IMG/VR virus record: IMGVR_UViG_3300009419_000097 | Span: 1-23,727 of that record | Strand: one strand, 5' to 3' | Origin: a virus | Length of the DNA stretch: 23,727 nucleotides | In this document: one piece after another, positions 6,175 through 11,646 of the stretch | Layout: each line of letters begins with the position of its first letter | Numbering within the stretch: the stretch's first letter is position 1 | The notes under the pieces: model-generated | What the model saw: the letters and a program-made list of their open reading frames with translations, nothing else | What the model was told of the DNA's origin: nothing | The model's database searches: none | Made by a program: the position numbers and the translations under genes

Positions 6175-6404
6175 ATCGTGTGAATTAATACGGCTCCGCT
6201 TTCGTTTTGGTAGAACATGGCTCCGCCGTCATTGCCTTCGTCATCTGCTTGTGGGATGAGAAGAGATCCGTCGGTGAACCTGATTACGAGTGGCCTGCTA
6301 TGCCACCCTGCCTCGTCCGCTTCTTCTTTGGTCATGTAGCGTACGCTTGAGATTTTCTTTGCCGCTAAGAACATGAAGTTGTTTGCGTATTGTTGGTCTG
6401 TCAT
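6171..6404 (-). CDS. small hypothetical protein, 77 residues
   Basis: MTDQQYANNFMFLAAKKISSVRY... is followed by RPLVIRFTDGSLLIPQADDEGNDGGAMFYQ. The strand-rich LVIRFTDGSLL/ADDEGNDGGA part resembles small phage proteins with a single beta-sheet domain, but I cannot name a family. Overlaps at both ends (ATGA) place it in the same operon. Confidence 0.65.
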   Translation of the reverse strand: MTDQQYANNFMFLAAKKISSVRYMTKEEADEAGWHSRPLVIRFTDGSLLIPQADDEGNDGGAMFYQNESGAVLIHTI

Positions 6405-6955
6405 GATATTTTATTTAAGATTGCTTCCTTGATTTCTGCCGTGGTAATTCTTGACAAGTAACTGTCCAATTCGTCCTTGAGTCCGCTCGTTTCGTGGTCG
6501 TGTCCATAGTAGCCGAGGTTTGTGTCGACCAACTCAGTGTCTTCGAAGACACTCACTCCAAACATCTCGCCGTTCATGTAGTGGCTGAATGTTTTTAGTT
6601 CGCTTGTCGCCCACTTATACGCCTGCTCTGCCGTGCCTGATTCTAGCACGATAAAGCCAACCTTGCCCGAGTCCCACTTGCAGTCGAATGAATTGATTGA
6701 GAATGCCAACCCGCTGTGGTCGTACATAAATACTGGGTATACCCACATATACTGAAGTTGCAATGCCTCTTCCATCTCAGCCCACGATGCGTAGTCGTTG
6801 TGGTCAATGCCAATCTCGTTGGGGAAATTGTACCGTTTGTGGAATAGGGCAAACTTGGTCTCATTGTCCCACTCTCGTGGGCTGTCTGCAAACTGATCGT
6901 AGAATATCTCTACCGAGATATTGTCTACACTGATTTCTTGTTGTGTCATAATCAT
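6401..6955 (-). CDS. conserved phage protein with palindrome-encoded insert
   Basis: A 184-residue protein. The core WVYPVFMYDHSGLAFSINSFDCKWDSGKVGFIVLE (about residues 72-106) matches a widespread phage family with the WDSGQVGFI-type motif; function unknown. Around residue 137 the peptide SVFEDT is encoded exactly by the 16-bp palindrome (6537-6552), in the segment between MFG and ELVDT. The start at 6955 overlaps the upstream stop by ATGA; a second ATG two codons later is equally possible. Confidence 0.75.
   Translation of the reverse strand: MIMTQQEISVDNISVEIFYDQFADSPREWDNETKFALFHKRYNFPNEIGIDHNDYASWAEMEEALQLQYMWVYPVFMYDHSGLAFSINSFDCKWDSGKVGFIVLESGTAEQAYKWATSELKTFSHYMNGEMFGVSVFEDTELVDTNLGYYGHDHETSGLKDELDSYLSRITTAEIKEAILNKIS
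6537..6552. repeat. palindrome copy 3 (exact), inside a gene
   Basis: Read in frame as SVFEDT in the C-terminal third of the gene at 6401-6955. Confidence 0.9.
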
Positions 6956-7626
6956 TTTGTGTCTTCGAAGACACTTCTTTTGGTCATCATATCTATTAAC
7001 TCGTCACTTGTGTATGTGATACTTGGATCGTCCGAGTCCACCGCTTCGATGAACCCCTCGCGTAGATCTTCGTCAATCTCATAACTGTCCATGTACTCAC
7101 GCAAGTATTCGTGTATGCTATACTCCTCGTGTGTGGTGAACAACTTGGCATTGGTATACCCACCCCGTGCATCGCACCCACCATGGATCTGCAACAGCAA
7201 GTACACGTCGCCGTTGATCTCAACCCAACTGCCCTGCAGTATCTGCGATAGATCCGAGTCCCCATTGTAGGTGTTGAATGTGTACCCCACCTTGACCTCG
7301 AACTTGGATTTGAGCCAATCCCATTGTGCCTTGCTCACACCATACACCTCGTCATCCGCATCCCAATCCCTGCATGGCATGGCGTTGAACTCTTCACACA
7401 ATTCGTCCATGTCCAACTGCGACAGGAAGTGGAACACCGATACAGTTCTCTCCAAATAGTTGCCACTCTTGTGGTAGGTGTACATCTCCTCGGGTTCTGA
7501 CTCGAAGTCCTCGATTGTCCGTGCTTGGTTTCTCTCCCATGCCCTGCCGTATGCACCCCCACTATCGAGGGGGTGACGGCCGGTGTTCTCGGTGAGCATG
7601 TCGAAAATTAGTTCCTTGATTCGCAT
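6952..7626 (-). CDS. conserved phage hypothetical protein, 224 residues
   Basis: Begins MRIKELIFDMLTENTGRHPLDSGGAYGRAWERN. The GRHxLDSGGAYGRxWERN motif (residues 16-33) is one I recall from large phage hypothetical proteins. A beta-rich segment (GDVYLLLQIHGGCDARGGYTNAKLF) and an acidic C-terminal region follow. The last eight residues, RSVFEDTK, come from a palindrome copy placed at the stop codon (6959-6974), so the repeat forms the C-terminus. It overlaps the upstream gene by 19 nt. Confidence 0.75.
   Translation of the reverse strand: MRIKELIFDMLTENTGRHPLDSGGAYGRAWERNQARTIEDFESEPEEMYTYHKSGNYLERTVSVFHFLSQLDMDELCEEFNAMPCRDWDADDEVYGVSKAQWDWLKSKFEVKVGYTFNTYNGDSDLSQILQGSWVEINGDVYLLLQIHGGCDARGGYTNAKLFTTHEEYSIHEYLREYMDSYEIDEDLREGFIEAVDSDDPSITYTSDELIDMMTKRSVFEDTK
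6959..6974. repeat. palindrome copy 4 (exact), at a gene end
   Basis: Encodes the last codons (SVFEDT-K-stop) of the gene at 6952-7626 and lies just upstream of the start at 6955. Confidence 0.9.
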
Positions 7627-7943
7627 GACAATTCATCTCTTAAATTAACCATCAACTGATAAGCCCAATCCTTGATCGTGCCTCCAACAGAGTATTCCCA
7701 TTCCAACTCGACTGATATCTCCATTCCACATACACTTGTGTCCATCTCCACCATGTCCGTGAGATACATGTCTGACCTGAAGTTTTCCGACATCTCCTCT
7801 GCGATGCGTCGAATCACCTCGTCGGTGAGTGTCATCGAAGACACTTGTGTTGCCTTGGCTTCTGCAAGTAATGCTTGCATCTGCTGTAAGTTTGCCTCGG
7901 TGCGTTGCACCATTTCTTCCATGATTTGAATTTGGTTGTTCAT
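7608..7943 (-). CDS. hypothetical protein with N-terminal coiled coil
   Basis: A 111-residue protein, with start MNNQIQIMEEMVQRTEANLQ at 7941-7943. The in-frame extension to 8003 would be mostly palindrome-derived and overlap the upstream gene end. Residues 1-32 form a coiled coil (MEEMVQRTEANLQQMQALLAEAKATQ). The peptide VSSMTL that follows is encoded by a variant palindrome (7829-7844), just where the helix ends. Then comes a soluble alpha/beta region. No family recognised. Confidence 0.65.
   Translation of the reverse strand: MNNQIQIMEEMVQRTEANLQQMQALLAEAKATQVSSMTLTDEVIRRIAEEMSENFRSDMYLTDMVEMDTSVCGMEISVELEWEYSVGGTIKDWAYQLMVNLRDELSCESRN
7829..7844. repeat. palindrome copy 5 (variant GTGTCATCGAAGACAC)
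   Basis: Inside the gene at 7608-7943, read as VSSMT. This variant is the exact reverse complement of copy 7 at 8458, while the outer arms stay intact. Confidence 0.85.
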
Positions 7944-7956
7944 ATTTTTTTTTGTT

Positions 7957-8256
7957 TTAATTGGTTGCGTTTGTTGTGTCTTCGAAGACACTTTCTTTCT
8001 CATATTCTACAAGTGGCTTGTCAGTGCCGTCAACTTCGTTGAACACTTGTATTAGTTCGTTTACATACGTCACGTAGAAGTCGGGATGGAACATGGAGAT
8101 ACGCCCATTAGCCGTGTCTTCTCTGTCCTTGGCGTAAATTGCCGGGATTTGTTCCACCAACTCCATCGTGTCGTGTTGGAGCCTCTGCATTAAGTACGAT
8201 GCGTAGATCGGATGCAGGTTTCGGATGGCTTTCGCCAGTTTGTCTTGTGATTTCAT
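7957..8256 (-). CDS. hypothetical protein, 99 residues, palindrome-encoded C-terminus
   Basis: The start MKSQDKLAKAIRNLHPIYAS at 8254-8256 overlaps the upstream stop by ATGA; the in-frame ATG at 8292 is therefore less likely. The protein is mainly helical (YLMQRLQHDTMELVEQIPAIYAKDRED), with YVNELIQVFNEVDGTDK later. The last residues, ESVFEDTTNATN, derive from the palindrome at 7976-7991. Function unknown. Confidence 0.65.
   Translation of the reverse strand: MKSQDKLAKAIRNLHPIYASYLMQRLQHDTMELVEQIPAIYAKDREDTANGRISMFHPDFYVTYVNELIQVFNEVDGTDKPLVEYEKESVFEDTTNATN
7976..7991. repeat. palindrome copy 6 (exact), at a gene end
   Basis: Encodes SVFEDT shortly before the stop at 7957 and sits about 35 nt upstream of the next start at 7943. 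Confidence 0.9.
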
Positions 8257-8606
8257 AGTTCTATTTCTTTGGTTGTTACATAGTATTCCCAATATGCGTC
8301 GGGTTCAACGCGTTGCAATTCGTCGGCAATCTCCTTGGCTTTCTGCTCACTTGTGCATACTCGCATTAGTTGTGGCACTGATCCCACCTCCCATGAGTCA
8401 GCACTGCTGTCAACGCCCATCACCAAGTAAACTTTGGTGATTGGCTCGGGCGTCGGAGTGTCTTCGATGACACTTTCTGTTAGTATTCCACCCCACTCAA
8501 GTGCCAACTTCTCCAAGGATGGAAGCAATGCCATGTACACCCACTCATCTTGGATTGTGGCCACGCATTCCGCATGGACGCTCGTTTCTATATATACTTT
8601 TATCAT
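8253..8606 (-). CDS. hypothetical protein, 117 residues
   Basis: MIKVYIETSVHAECVATIQDEWVYMALLPSLEKLALEWGG is followed by ESVIEDTPTPEPITKVYLV. The SVIEDT peptide is encoded by a variant palindrome (8458-8473) and forms a linker, with the PTPEP that follows, between two domains. The C-terminal domain (VYLVMGVDSSADSW ... SEQKAKEIADELQ ... YWEYYVTTKEIEL) has the pattern of a small alpha/beta fold. Its start overlaps the RadC-like stop by one base (TAATG). Confidence 0.65.
   Translation of the reverse strand: MIKVYIETSVHAECVATIQDEWVYMALLPSLEKLALEWGGILTESVIEDTPTPEPITKVYLVMGVDSSADSWEVGSVPQLMRVCTSEQKAKEIADELQRVEPDAYWEYYVTTKEIEL
8458..8473. repeat. palindrome copy 7 (variant GTGTCTTCGATGACAC)
   Basis: In-frame linker SVIEDT in the gene at 8253-8606. 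It has the same variant sequence as copy 5 but in the opposite orientation. Confidence 0.85.
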
Positions 8607-9064
8607 TACAATAAGCCCTCCTCGGCCATGGATGTGTGTGAATCTAATGTGAGAATGATGTGGTCGACCAACTTGATGTCGAACAGTTCAAGCCCACGCT
8701 TGACACGATCGGTAATTTGGATGTCCGCATCCGACGCCTGTGTCTTGCCACTCGGGTGGTTGTGCATCATAATTACTGCGGTTGAATTGCACATGACCGC
8801 ACCTTGCACCAAGCCCTTGATGTCAACCACCGTGGACGTGGTGTTGCCCTTTGACAACTGCAAGAACCCAATGGGGCGGTTCGCATTGTTGAGATACCCT
8901 ACCCACATTTCTTCGTGGTGTTCCATCACGTCTTCGGGAAAGATACCACGGAAAAAGTTCGCCGCGTGTTCGGAGTTCCTAATCTGAGTTTTGATGAGTT
9001 TCTCATCCAAGTTGGTGCGTCGGTATCCAATACTGACCTCACCCAAGAACCATTTGTTTTTCAT
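8606..9064 (-). CDS. radC: RadC-like JAMM/MPN+ domain protein
   Basis: A 152-residue protein covering the RadC C-terminal domain only. The JAMM metal motif is complete: E51 (HHEEMWVGYL), H101 and H103 in MMHNHPSG, and D114 in SDAD, with the expected ten residues between H103 and D114. The LxxxIxLxDHIIL segment near the end is also typical (RGLELFDIKLVDHIILT). The N-terminal helix-hairpin-helix domain of chromosomal RadC is missing, as in many phage and plasmid versions. The family is historically called a DNA-repair protein, but its biochemical role is unsettled. Confidence 0.9.
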   Translation of the reverse strand: MKNKWFLGEVSIGYRRTNLDEKLIKTQIRNSEHAANFFRGIFPEDVMEHHEEMWVGYLNNANRPIGFLQLSKGNTTSTVVDIKGLVQGAVMCNSTAVIMMHNHPSGKTQASDADIQITDRVKRGLELFDIKLVDHIILTLDSHTSMAEEGLL

Positions 9065-9092
9065 ATGTTGCTTTTGTTTTGGTATGCCTTGG

Positions 9093-9299
9093 TTACAAGT
9101 CCGCGGTGCGTCCTTGTGTCTTCGAAGACACTTTGTCTTTTATTTCTTGTGGCGTTTCCATTACACGTATCGTGCCTATCATCGTGGATACGATGGAGCC
9201 AGTGCCGTCTTCGTTTGATACATAGTAAATTGCCTCGGGGTTTACCAATACTCTTTGGATACCACCACTTGCCATGATTTGTTTGAGTGTGATTAACAT
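9093..9299 (-). CDS. FlbD-like small protein with palindrome-encoded C-terminus
   Basis: A 68-residue protein starting MLITLKQIMASGGIQRVLVNPEAIYYVSNEDGTGS. The order LITL - N-P-E-AI-Y - I-V-S - V-METPQEI resembles FlbD-like small proteins (I.VTRLNG..FVLN...I..ie..PDT.I.L..G....V.E). This is a fold-level guess; flagellar function is not implied. After KDKV the C-terminus SSKTQGRTADL comes from the palindrome at 9116-9131. The ATG at 9297-9299 is chosen because it overlaps the upstream gene by only 7 nt. Confidence 0.65.
   Translation of the reverse strand: MLITLKQIMASGGIQRVLVNPEAIYYVSNEDGTGSIVSTMIGTIRVMETPQEIKDKVSSKTQGRTADL
9116..9131. repeat. palindrome copy 8 (exact), near a gene end
   Basis: Read as VSSKTQ in the last codons of the gene at 9093-9299. 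It shares the flank GCGTCCTT with copy 11, but the second hairpin is absent or reduced to CGC-GGT-GCG. Confidence 0.9.
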
Positions 9300-9583
9300 A
9301 ATTGTTTTGTTAGTTGGGTGGTGTGGGTTTCGATTAAACCATAGGCGTTGCATACATCCTTTGCGAATACTTCTATCTCAATTTGTGTCTTCGAAGACAC
9401 TTGCTCGAGTAAGTAATAATCGGCGATGGTTTGTAGCATCTCCTTGTACATACACACAGCCCGTTCACGGGTGCATTTGTTGAACGTCATCAACTGCATG
9501 ATGACCTTTTCGGTTAACGAGTACACGGCAATCTTGCCGTGTCTTTGTGTCTTCGAAGACACTTGCTTTGGTTGGTTATTCAT
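9293..9583 (-). CDS. hypothetical protein carrying two palindrome-encoded peptides
   Basis: A 96-residue protein beginning MNNQPKQVSSKTQRHGKIAVYS. VSSKTQ occurs twice (residues 8-13 and 62-67), each encoded exactly by a copy of the 16-bp palindrome (9547-9562, 9385-9400). The body between them is helical (EKVIMQLMTFNKCTRERAVCMYKEMLQTIADYYLLEQ). A strong promoter ends about 23 nt upstream of the ATG. No family recognised; the two copies could mark the edges of the helical core. Confidence 0.7.
   Translation of the reverse strand: MNNQPKQVSSKTQRHGKIAVYSLTEKVIMQLMTFNKCTRERAVCMYKEMLQTIADYYLLEQVSSKTQIEIEVFAKDVCNAYGLIETHTTQLTKQLC
9385..9400. repeat. palindrome copy 9 (exact), inside a gene
   Basis: Second VSSKTQ of the gene at 9293-9583; no adjacent second hairpin. 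Confidence 0.9.
9524..9541 (-). repeat. second hairpin of composite element B
   Basis: CACGGCAATCTTGCCGTG is an 8-bp inverted repeat with a 2-nt centre, separated by 5 nt (9542-9546) from palindrome copy 10. It lies inside the coding sequence of the gene at 9293-9583. Confidence 0.75.
9547..9562. repeat. palindrome copy 10 (exact)
   Basis: Located in codons 8-13 of the gene at 9293-9583 and 43 nt downstream of the -7 box at 9606-9613. Confidence 0.9.
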
Positions 9584-9594
9584 AGTGCTGTTTA

Positions 9595-9759
9595 TTAGAA
9601 CAATACAAAGATACTACAAAGGTATGACATTGCCAAATCTAACTGCGGATAATCCACAGCCATGAACTTGCCTTGTTTTGTTGACGTGTCCGCATCGGTT
9701 CGATGCGTCCTTGTGTCTTCGAAGACACTTGCCATGATTAATTCGTTACGTTTTGCCAT
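9595..9759 (-). CDS. 54-residue hypothetical protein
   Basis: The frame begins MAKRNELIMASVFEDTRTHR and ends LDLAMSYLCSIFVLF. It starts about 17 nt downstream of a strong promoter (9777-9808), and codons 11-16 are the palindrome (SVFEDT). Its 3' part overlaps the promoter of the next gene. The segment FMAVDYPQLDLAM resembles FITVYGSPFDLAM read from the corresponding DNA near 9800-9835, so the two regions look like duplicates. Coding status is likely but not certain. Confidence 0.45.
   Translation of the reverse strand: MAKRNELIMASVFEDTRTHRTDADTSTKQGKFMAVDYPQLDLAMSYLCSIFVLF
9606..9637 (-). promoter_or_regulatory. Bacteroidota-type promoter for the gene at 9293-9583
   Basis: TTTG (9634-9637), 20 nt, TATCTTTG (9606-9613) on the minus strand; predicted start of transcription near 9599, 16 nt before the ATG. 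A second TACCTTTG lies within the spacer. The block is repeated at 9777-9808. Confidence 0.75.
9691..9707 (-). repeat. second hairpin of composite element C
   Basis: CGCATCGGTTCGATGCG is a 7-bp inverted repeat with a 3-nt loop, 5 nt from palindrome copy 11. Its sequence is unrelated to the second hairpins of elements A, B and D. Confidence 0.75.
9713..9728. repeat. palindrome copy 11 (exact)
   Basis: Located 48 nt downstream of the -7 box at 9777-9784, inside codons 11-16 of the 54-residue frame. Confidence 0.9.
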
Positions 9760-9776
9760 CCCTTAATTGAACAATA

Positions 9777-9808
9777 CAAAGGTACTACAAAAATACTACA
9801 TTGCCAAA
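9777..9808 (-). promoter_or_regulatory. Bacteroidota-type promoter for the gene at 9595-9759
   Basis: TTTG (9805-9808), 20 nt, TACCTTTG (9777-9784) on the minus strand. It belongs to a direct repeat of about 40 bp shared with 9606-9637 (GAACAATACAAAG...ACTACAAA...ACATTGCCAAATC). Confidence 0.75.
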
Positions 9809-9830
9809 TCAAATGGCGATCCGTACACGG

Positions 9831-9953
9831 TTATGAACTGGCTGTGCCTTGCCATATAAACCACAGCAAAACGGGTTGCGTCCTTGACGATTTCACGGCA
9901 AATTTTGCCGTGCTTTTGTGTCTTCGAAGACACTTTGTGTGTGTCCTTGCCAT
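9831..9953 (-). CDS. possible 40-residue protein
   Basis: The frame MARTHTKCLRRHKSTAKFAV... crosses palindrome copy 12 in the third reading frame (CLRRH) and the hairpin at 9894-9912. It is basic. It has no clear promoter box, and an overlapping frame reads VSSKTQKHGKI, similar to VSSKTQRHGKI of the gene at 9293-9583, so this stretch may instead be a broken duplicate of that gene's start. Confidence 0.25.
   Translation of the reverse strand: MARTHTKCLRRHKSTAKFAVKSSRTQPVLLWFIWQGTASS
9894..9912 (-). repeat. second hairpin of composite element D
   Basis: CACGGCAAATTTTGCCGTG is a 9-bp inverted repeat with a 1-nt centre, 5 nt from palindrome copy 12. It is closely related to the hairpin of element B but one base pair longer. 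Confidence 0.75.
9918..9933. repeat. palindrome copy 12 (exact)
   Basis: In a weakly coding segment upstream of the last confident leftward gene cluster. No TAnnTTTG promoter was found at the expected distance upstream. Confidence 0.9.
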
Positions 9954-10190
9954 ATTTCACACACCCAAAATGGGTGTAAACTTTCCACTATATGCGGACG
10001 CAATGCGAAGTGATGCAATGCGAAGCGAAGCGGACGCGTCGTATACTTTCCACAGCCAAAATGATGGGCTATTTTAAGCCCCATTTAAGGCAATGAAATG
10101 AGGCGTTAATAGGTAGGTATACCAAAGGGAAAGATAGTTGTTTATAGGGCTTAAAATGGGCGTGAAATTGAAGCCAATATAAAACAATAA
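9954..10190. other. non-coding stretch with hairpins and short direct repeats
   Basis: No convincing gene. It contains the inverted repeat ACACCCA-AAA-TGGGTGT (9961-9977), the direct repeat GCAATGCGAAG (near 10,002 and 10,015), and GGGCT...AGCCC at about 10,066-10,080, a weak terminator-like hairpin. It separates the 246-residue gene and its terminators from the small-gene cluster on the left. Confidence 0.5.
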
Positions 10191-10208
10191 AGCCCCAATA
10201 AAGGGGCT
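10191..10208 (-). terminator. second of two tandem intrinsic terminators
   Basis: AGCCCC-AATAAA-GGGGCT. On the minus strand it is followed by TTATTGTTTTA. It backs up the hairpin at 10,248-10,270. Confidence 0.6.
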
Positions 10209-10247
10209 ATTAATTAGGGGTGTAAATTGATAGGGCTATAAACAAAA

Positions 10248-10270
10248 ATAGCCCCAATGAATGGGGCTAT
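10248..10270 (-). terminator. intrinsic terminator of the 246-residue gene
   Basis: An 8-bp inverted repeat ATAGCCCC...GGGGCTAT with a 7-nt loop, 18 nt past the stop codon at 10,289. On the minus strand it is followed by TTTTTGTTT, a good U tract. The ATAGCCC arm can also pair with GGGCTAT at 10,233-10,239, giving two mutually exclusive stems. Confidence 0.75.
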
Positions 10271-10288
10271 CTTTGTGGGTTGGTTGGG

Positions 10289-11029
10289 TTAGATTAGTTC
10301 TTTTGATACGGGCAACTTTTGTACCCGTTTCTTTTGAATTTCGCCCAAATCGGTTTGAACCTTTTTCGTTCTCACTTGCTTGGGAAGTGGGAAGGTTGAA
10401 GTTATCGAAATTGTGAGAAGTTCGAAGGCTTCGCGAATTTCAAGGGCTGTAGAATTGGTATCAAAACTTCCGTCGGTGTAAAAAGTTACTTTTATGTTCT
10501 CGAACTTAAAAGAACTTTTTGCAACCTTTTTATCTCCGCCATTACGCAAATCGCTGATACTTTCCGCATCCGTGTCCGCTTCGCCCTTGTGTTCTTCGAA
10601 GTTCTTCGCCCACGTGTTTAGGGCTTCAATAGAACGGGCAAAGTCTTTGCCGTCTTTTTCCGCCTCATCGCATTTTTTGATGAACTTGTTTACAACGTGT
10701 TTGGGTAGTTCCCCGATTTTTACAAGTTTATAGTAATACGACGCTTTGAACCCGTAAACCATTTTGATAAAGTCCGCTTTGCTAATCATTTCTTTCGACG
10801 TCGTTCCGCCATCTTTTAACTTGTTTTTGATAGATACAAAAAACTCATCAAATTGCTGTTTGGTCTGTGCCAAAAGTTGGGCAAGTTCCAAAGACGTCAT
10901 AAACCTTTGCTTTTCCGCATTGGTCACCTTTGAATTCAAGTTTTTGATAGCCACTAATGAAAGGGCTGTTTTGGTTTGTGCAGTCGCTAACATTCCATTA
11001 ACGAGGTTGCTGATTTGTTGGTTGTTCAT
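10289..11029 (-). CDS. 246-residue hypothetical protein, probable early regulator
   Basis: Begins MNNQQISNLVNGMLATAQTK. Residues 1-125 are helical and contain LAQLLAQTKQQFDEFFVSIKNKLKDGG and KADFIKMVYGFKASYYYKLVKIGELPKHVV, a segment resembling the helical DNA-binding part of DUF3102/replication-accessory proteins (feeling-your-way helix, aromatic YYYKL), though I cannot confirm this. The middle is acidic, and the C-terminus is basic (KQVRTKKVQTDLGEIQKKRVQK). It is the first and best isolated leftward gene, with its own promoter (11,054-11,084) and tandem terminators. This suits an early regulatory or replication gene. Confidence 0.7.
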   Translation of the reverse strand: MNNQQISNLVNGMLATAQTKTALSLVAIKNLNSKVTNAEKQRFMTSLELAQLLAQTKQQFDEFFVSIKNKLKDGGTTSKEMISKADFIKMVYGFKASYYYKLVKIGELPKHVVNKFIKKCDEAEKDGKDFARSIEALNTWAKNFEEHKGEADTDAESISDLRNGGDKKVAKSSFKFENIKVTFYTDGSFDTNSTALEIREAFELLTISITSTFPLPKQVRTKKVQTDLGEIQKKRVQKLPVSKELI

Positions 11030-11053
11030 TTTCTTTTTGCCTTAATGGCACTA

Positions 11054-11084
11054 CAAAGAAACTATAAAGAAATGATATAAACAA
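11054..11084 (-). promoter_or_regulatory. leftward promoter of the 246-residue gene
   Basis: TTG (11,082-11,084), 20 nt, TTTCTTTG (11,054-11,061): one mismatch to TAnnTTTG. A palindrome copy lies 25 nt upstream of the -33 element. Confidence 0.55.
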
Positions 11085-11389
11085 GCAAGGGCGTAAAAAA
11101 ATATAGTTGTGTCTTCGAAGACACACCTTAAGTTATTGAAATTCAAGCAGTTAGCGAAGTGGGGAAATTTTGGATTGTGTCGTACGGGTGTGCGAAAGGG
11201 GCGTAACCCCAATGTTTACGGGGCTTGACGTGATAAAAAAGGCAAAAAAAAGGGGCAAAAAAGGGGAAAAAGGGAGGGGGGTGTGTTGCAAAATTTCGAC
11301 TTTCGGGAAGGGGATCATCGCTGAAATGGGGGGTATTACCCCCTTGTTTAGCATATCTAACCCCCTGATTCCAAGTCTTTCAAATGCAT
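11085..11389. other. divergent control region
   Basis: No convincing gene between the leftward and rightward arms. It contains the palindrome at 11,109, a GGGGCGTAACCCC inverted repeat near 11,199-11,211, and a strand-asymmetric purine tract (about 11,230-11,285, runs of AAAAAGGGG). Confidence 0.5.
11109..11124. repeat. palindrome copy 13 (exact), rightmost
   Basis: Intergenic and upstream of the leftward promoter at 11,054-11,084, unlike copies 2, 10 and 11, which lie downstream of theirs. No second hairpin is attached. Confidence 0.9.
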
Positions 11390-11397
11390 TATCTTTG
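11390..11397 (+). promoter_or_regulatory. -7 element TATCTTTG
   Basis: TATCTTTG ends 7 nt before the ATG at 11,405. No clear -33 TTTG at the expected distance. Likely rightward promoter with a very short leader. Confidence 0.45.
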
Positions 11398-11404
11398 CTG
11401 TATC

Positions 11405-11620
11405 ATGATAAAGAAGTTTAATATTATAGCGAGCCATGTTAGCAATGGTGCTATGCAGGAGAGTCCCAGTTACGAGATGGGCATTAGTAAGTATGCGAAG
11501 ATGAGACAGGATAGGATGAGGGAGAAGAAGATTGAGATGATGACGGAGGCTTACAAGAGGGCTGAGTCGAGTGAGATTGAGAATGAGATTGGCATGATTA
11601 TGCCATTTGTACGGAAGTAA
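11405..11620 (+). CDS. 71-residue hypothetical protein
   Basis: The start MIKKFNIIASHVSNGAMQES lies just after a -7 box. The C-terminal half is a charged helix (GISKYAKMRQDRMREKKIEMMTEAYKRAESSEIENEIG), probably a coiled coil, rich in Met and Lys. It is the first rightward gene, followed by a terminator-like hairpin. Function unknown. Confidence 0.6.
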   Translation: MIKKFNIIASHVSNGAMQESPSYEMGISKYAKMRQDRMREKKIEMMTEAYKRAESSEIENEIGMIMPFVRK

Positions 11621-11646
11621 ATTTGTTTTTAGTTTAGTCAGATGGG

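Noticed and set aside
9893-10084. 63-residue leftward frame ending SVFEDTKARQNLP
   Set aside because: It runs through hairpins and short direct repeats, is histidine/arginine/leucine biased, and has no promoter or overlap support; the SVFEDT comes only from the palindrome.
10579-10598. GTGTTCTTCGAAGTTC as another palindrome copy
   Set aside because: The arms do not match GTGTC/GACAC and the sequence is ordinary coding sequence of the 246-residue gene; the shared TTCGAA is coincidental.
4437-11124. Palindrome copies as intrinsic terminators of the leftward operon
   Set aside because: On the leftward transcript the copies are followed by A-rich, not U-rich, sequence (for example GACACAAAA), many lie inside open genes, and the stem is only 5-6 bp without a GC-rich base.
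11170-11421. Rightward frame in the purine-rich divergent region
   Set aside because: The translation is dominated by the AAAAGGGG tract and overlaps the better-supported gene at 11,405; no start signal or homology-like motif.
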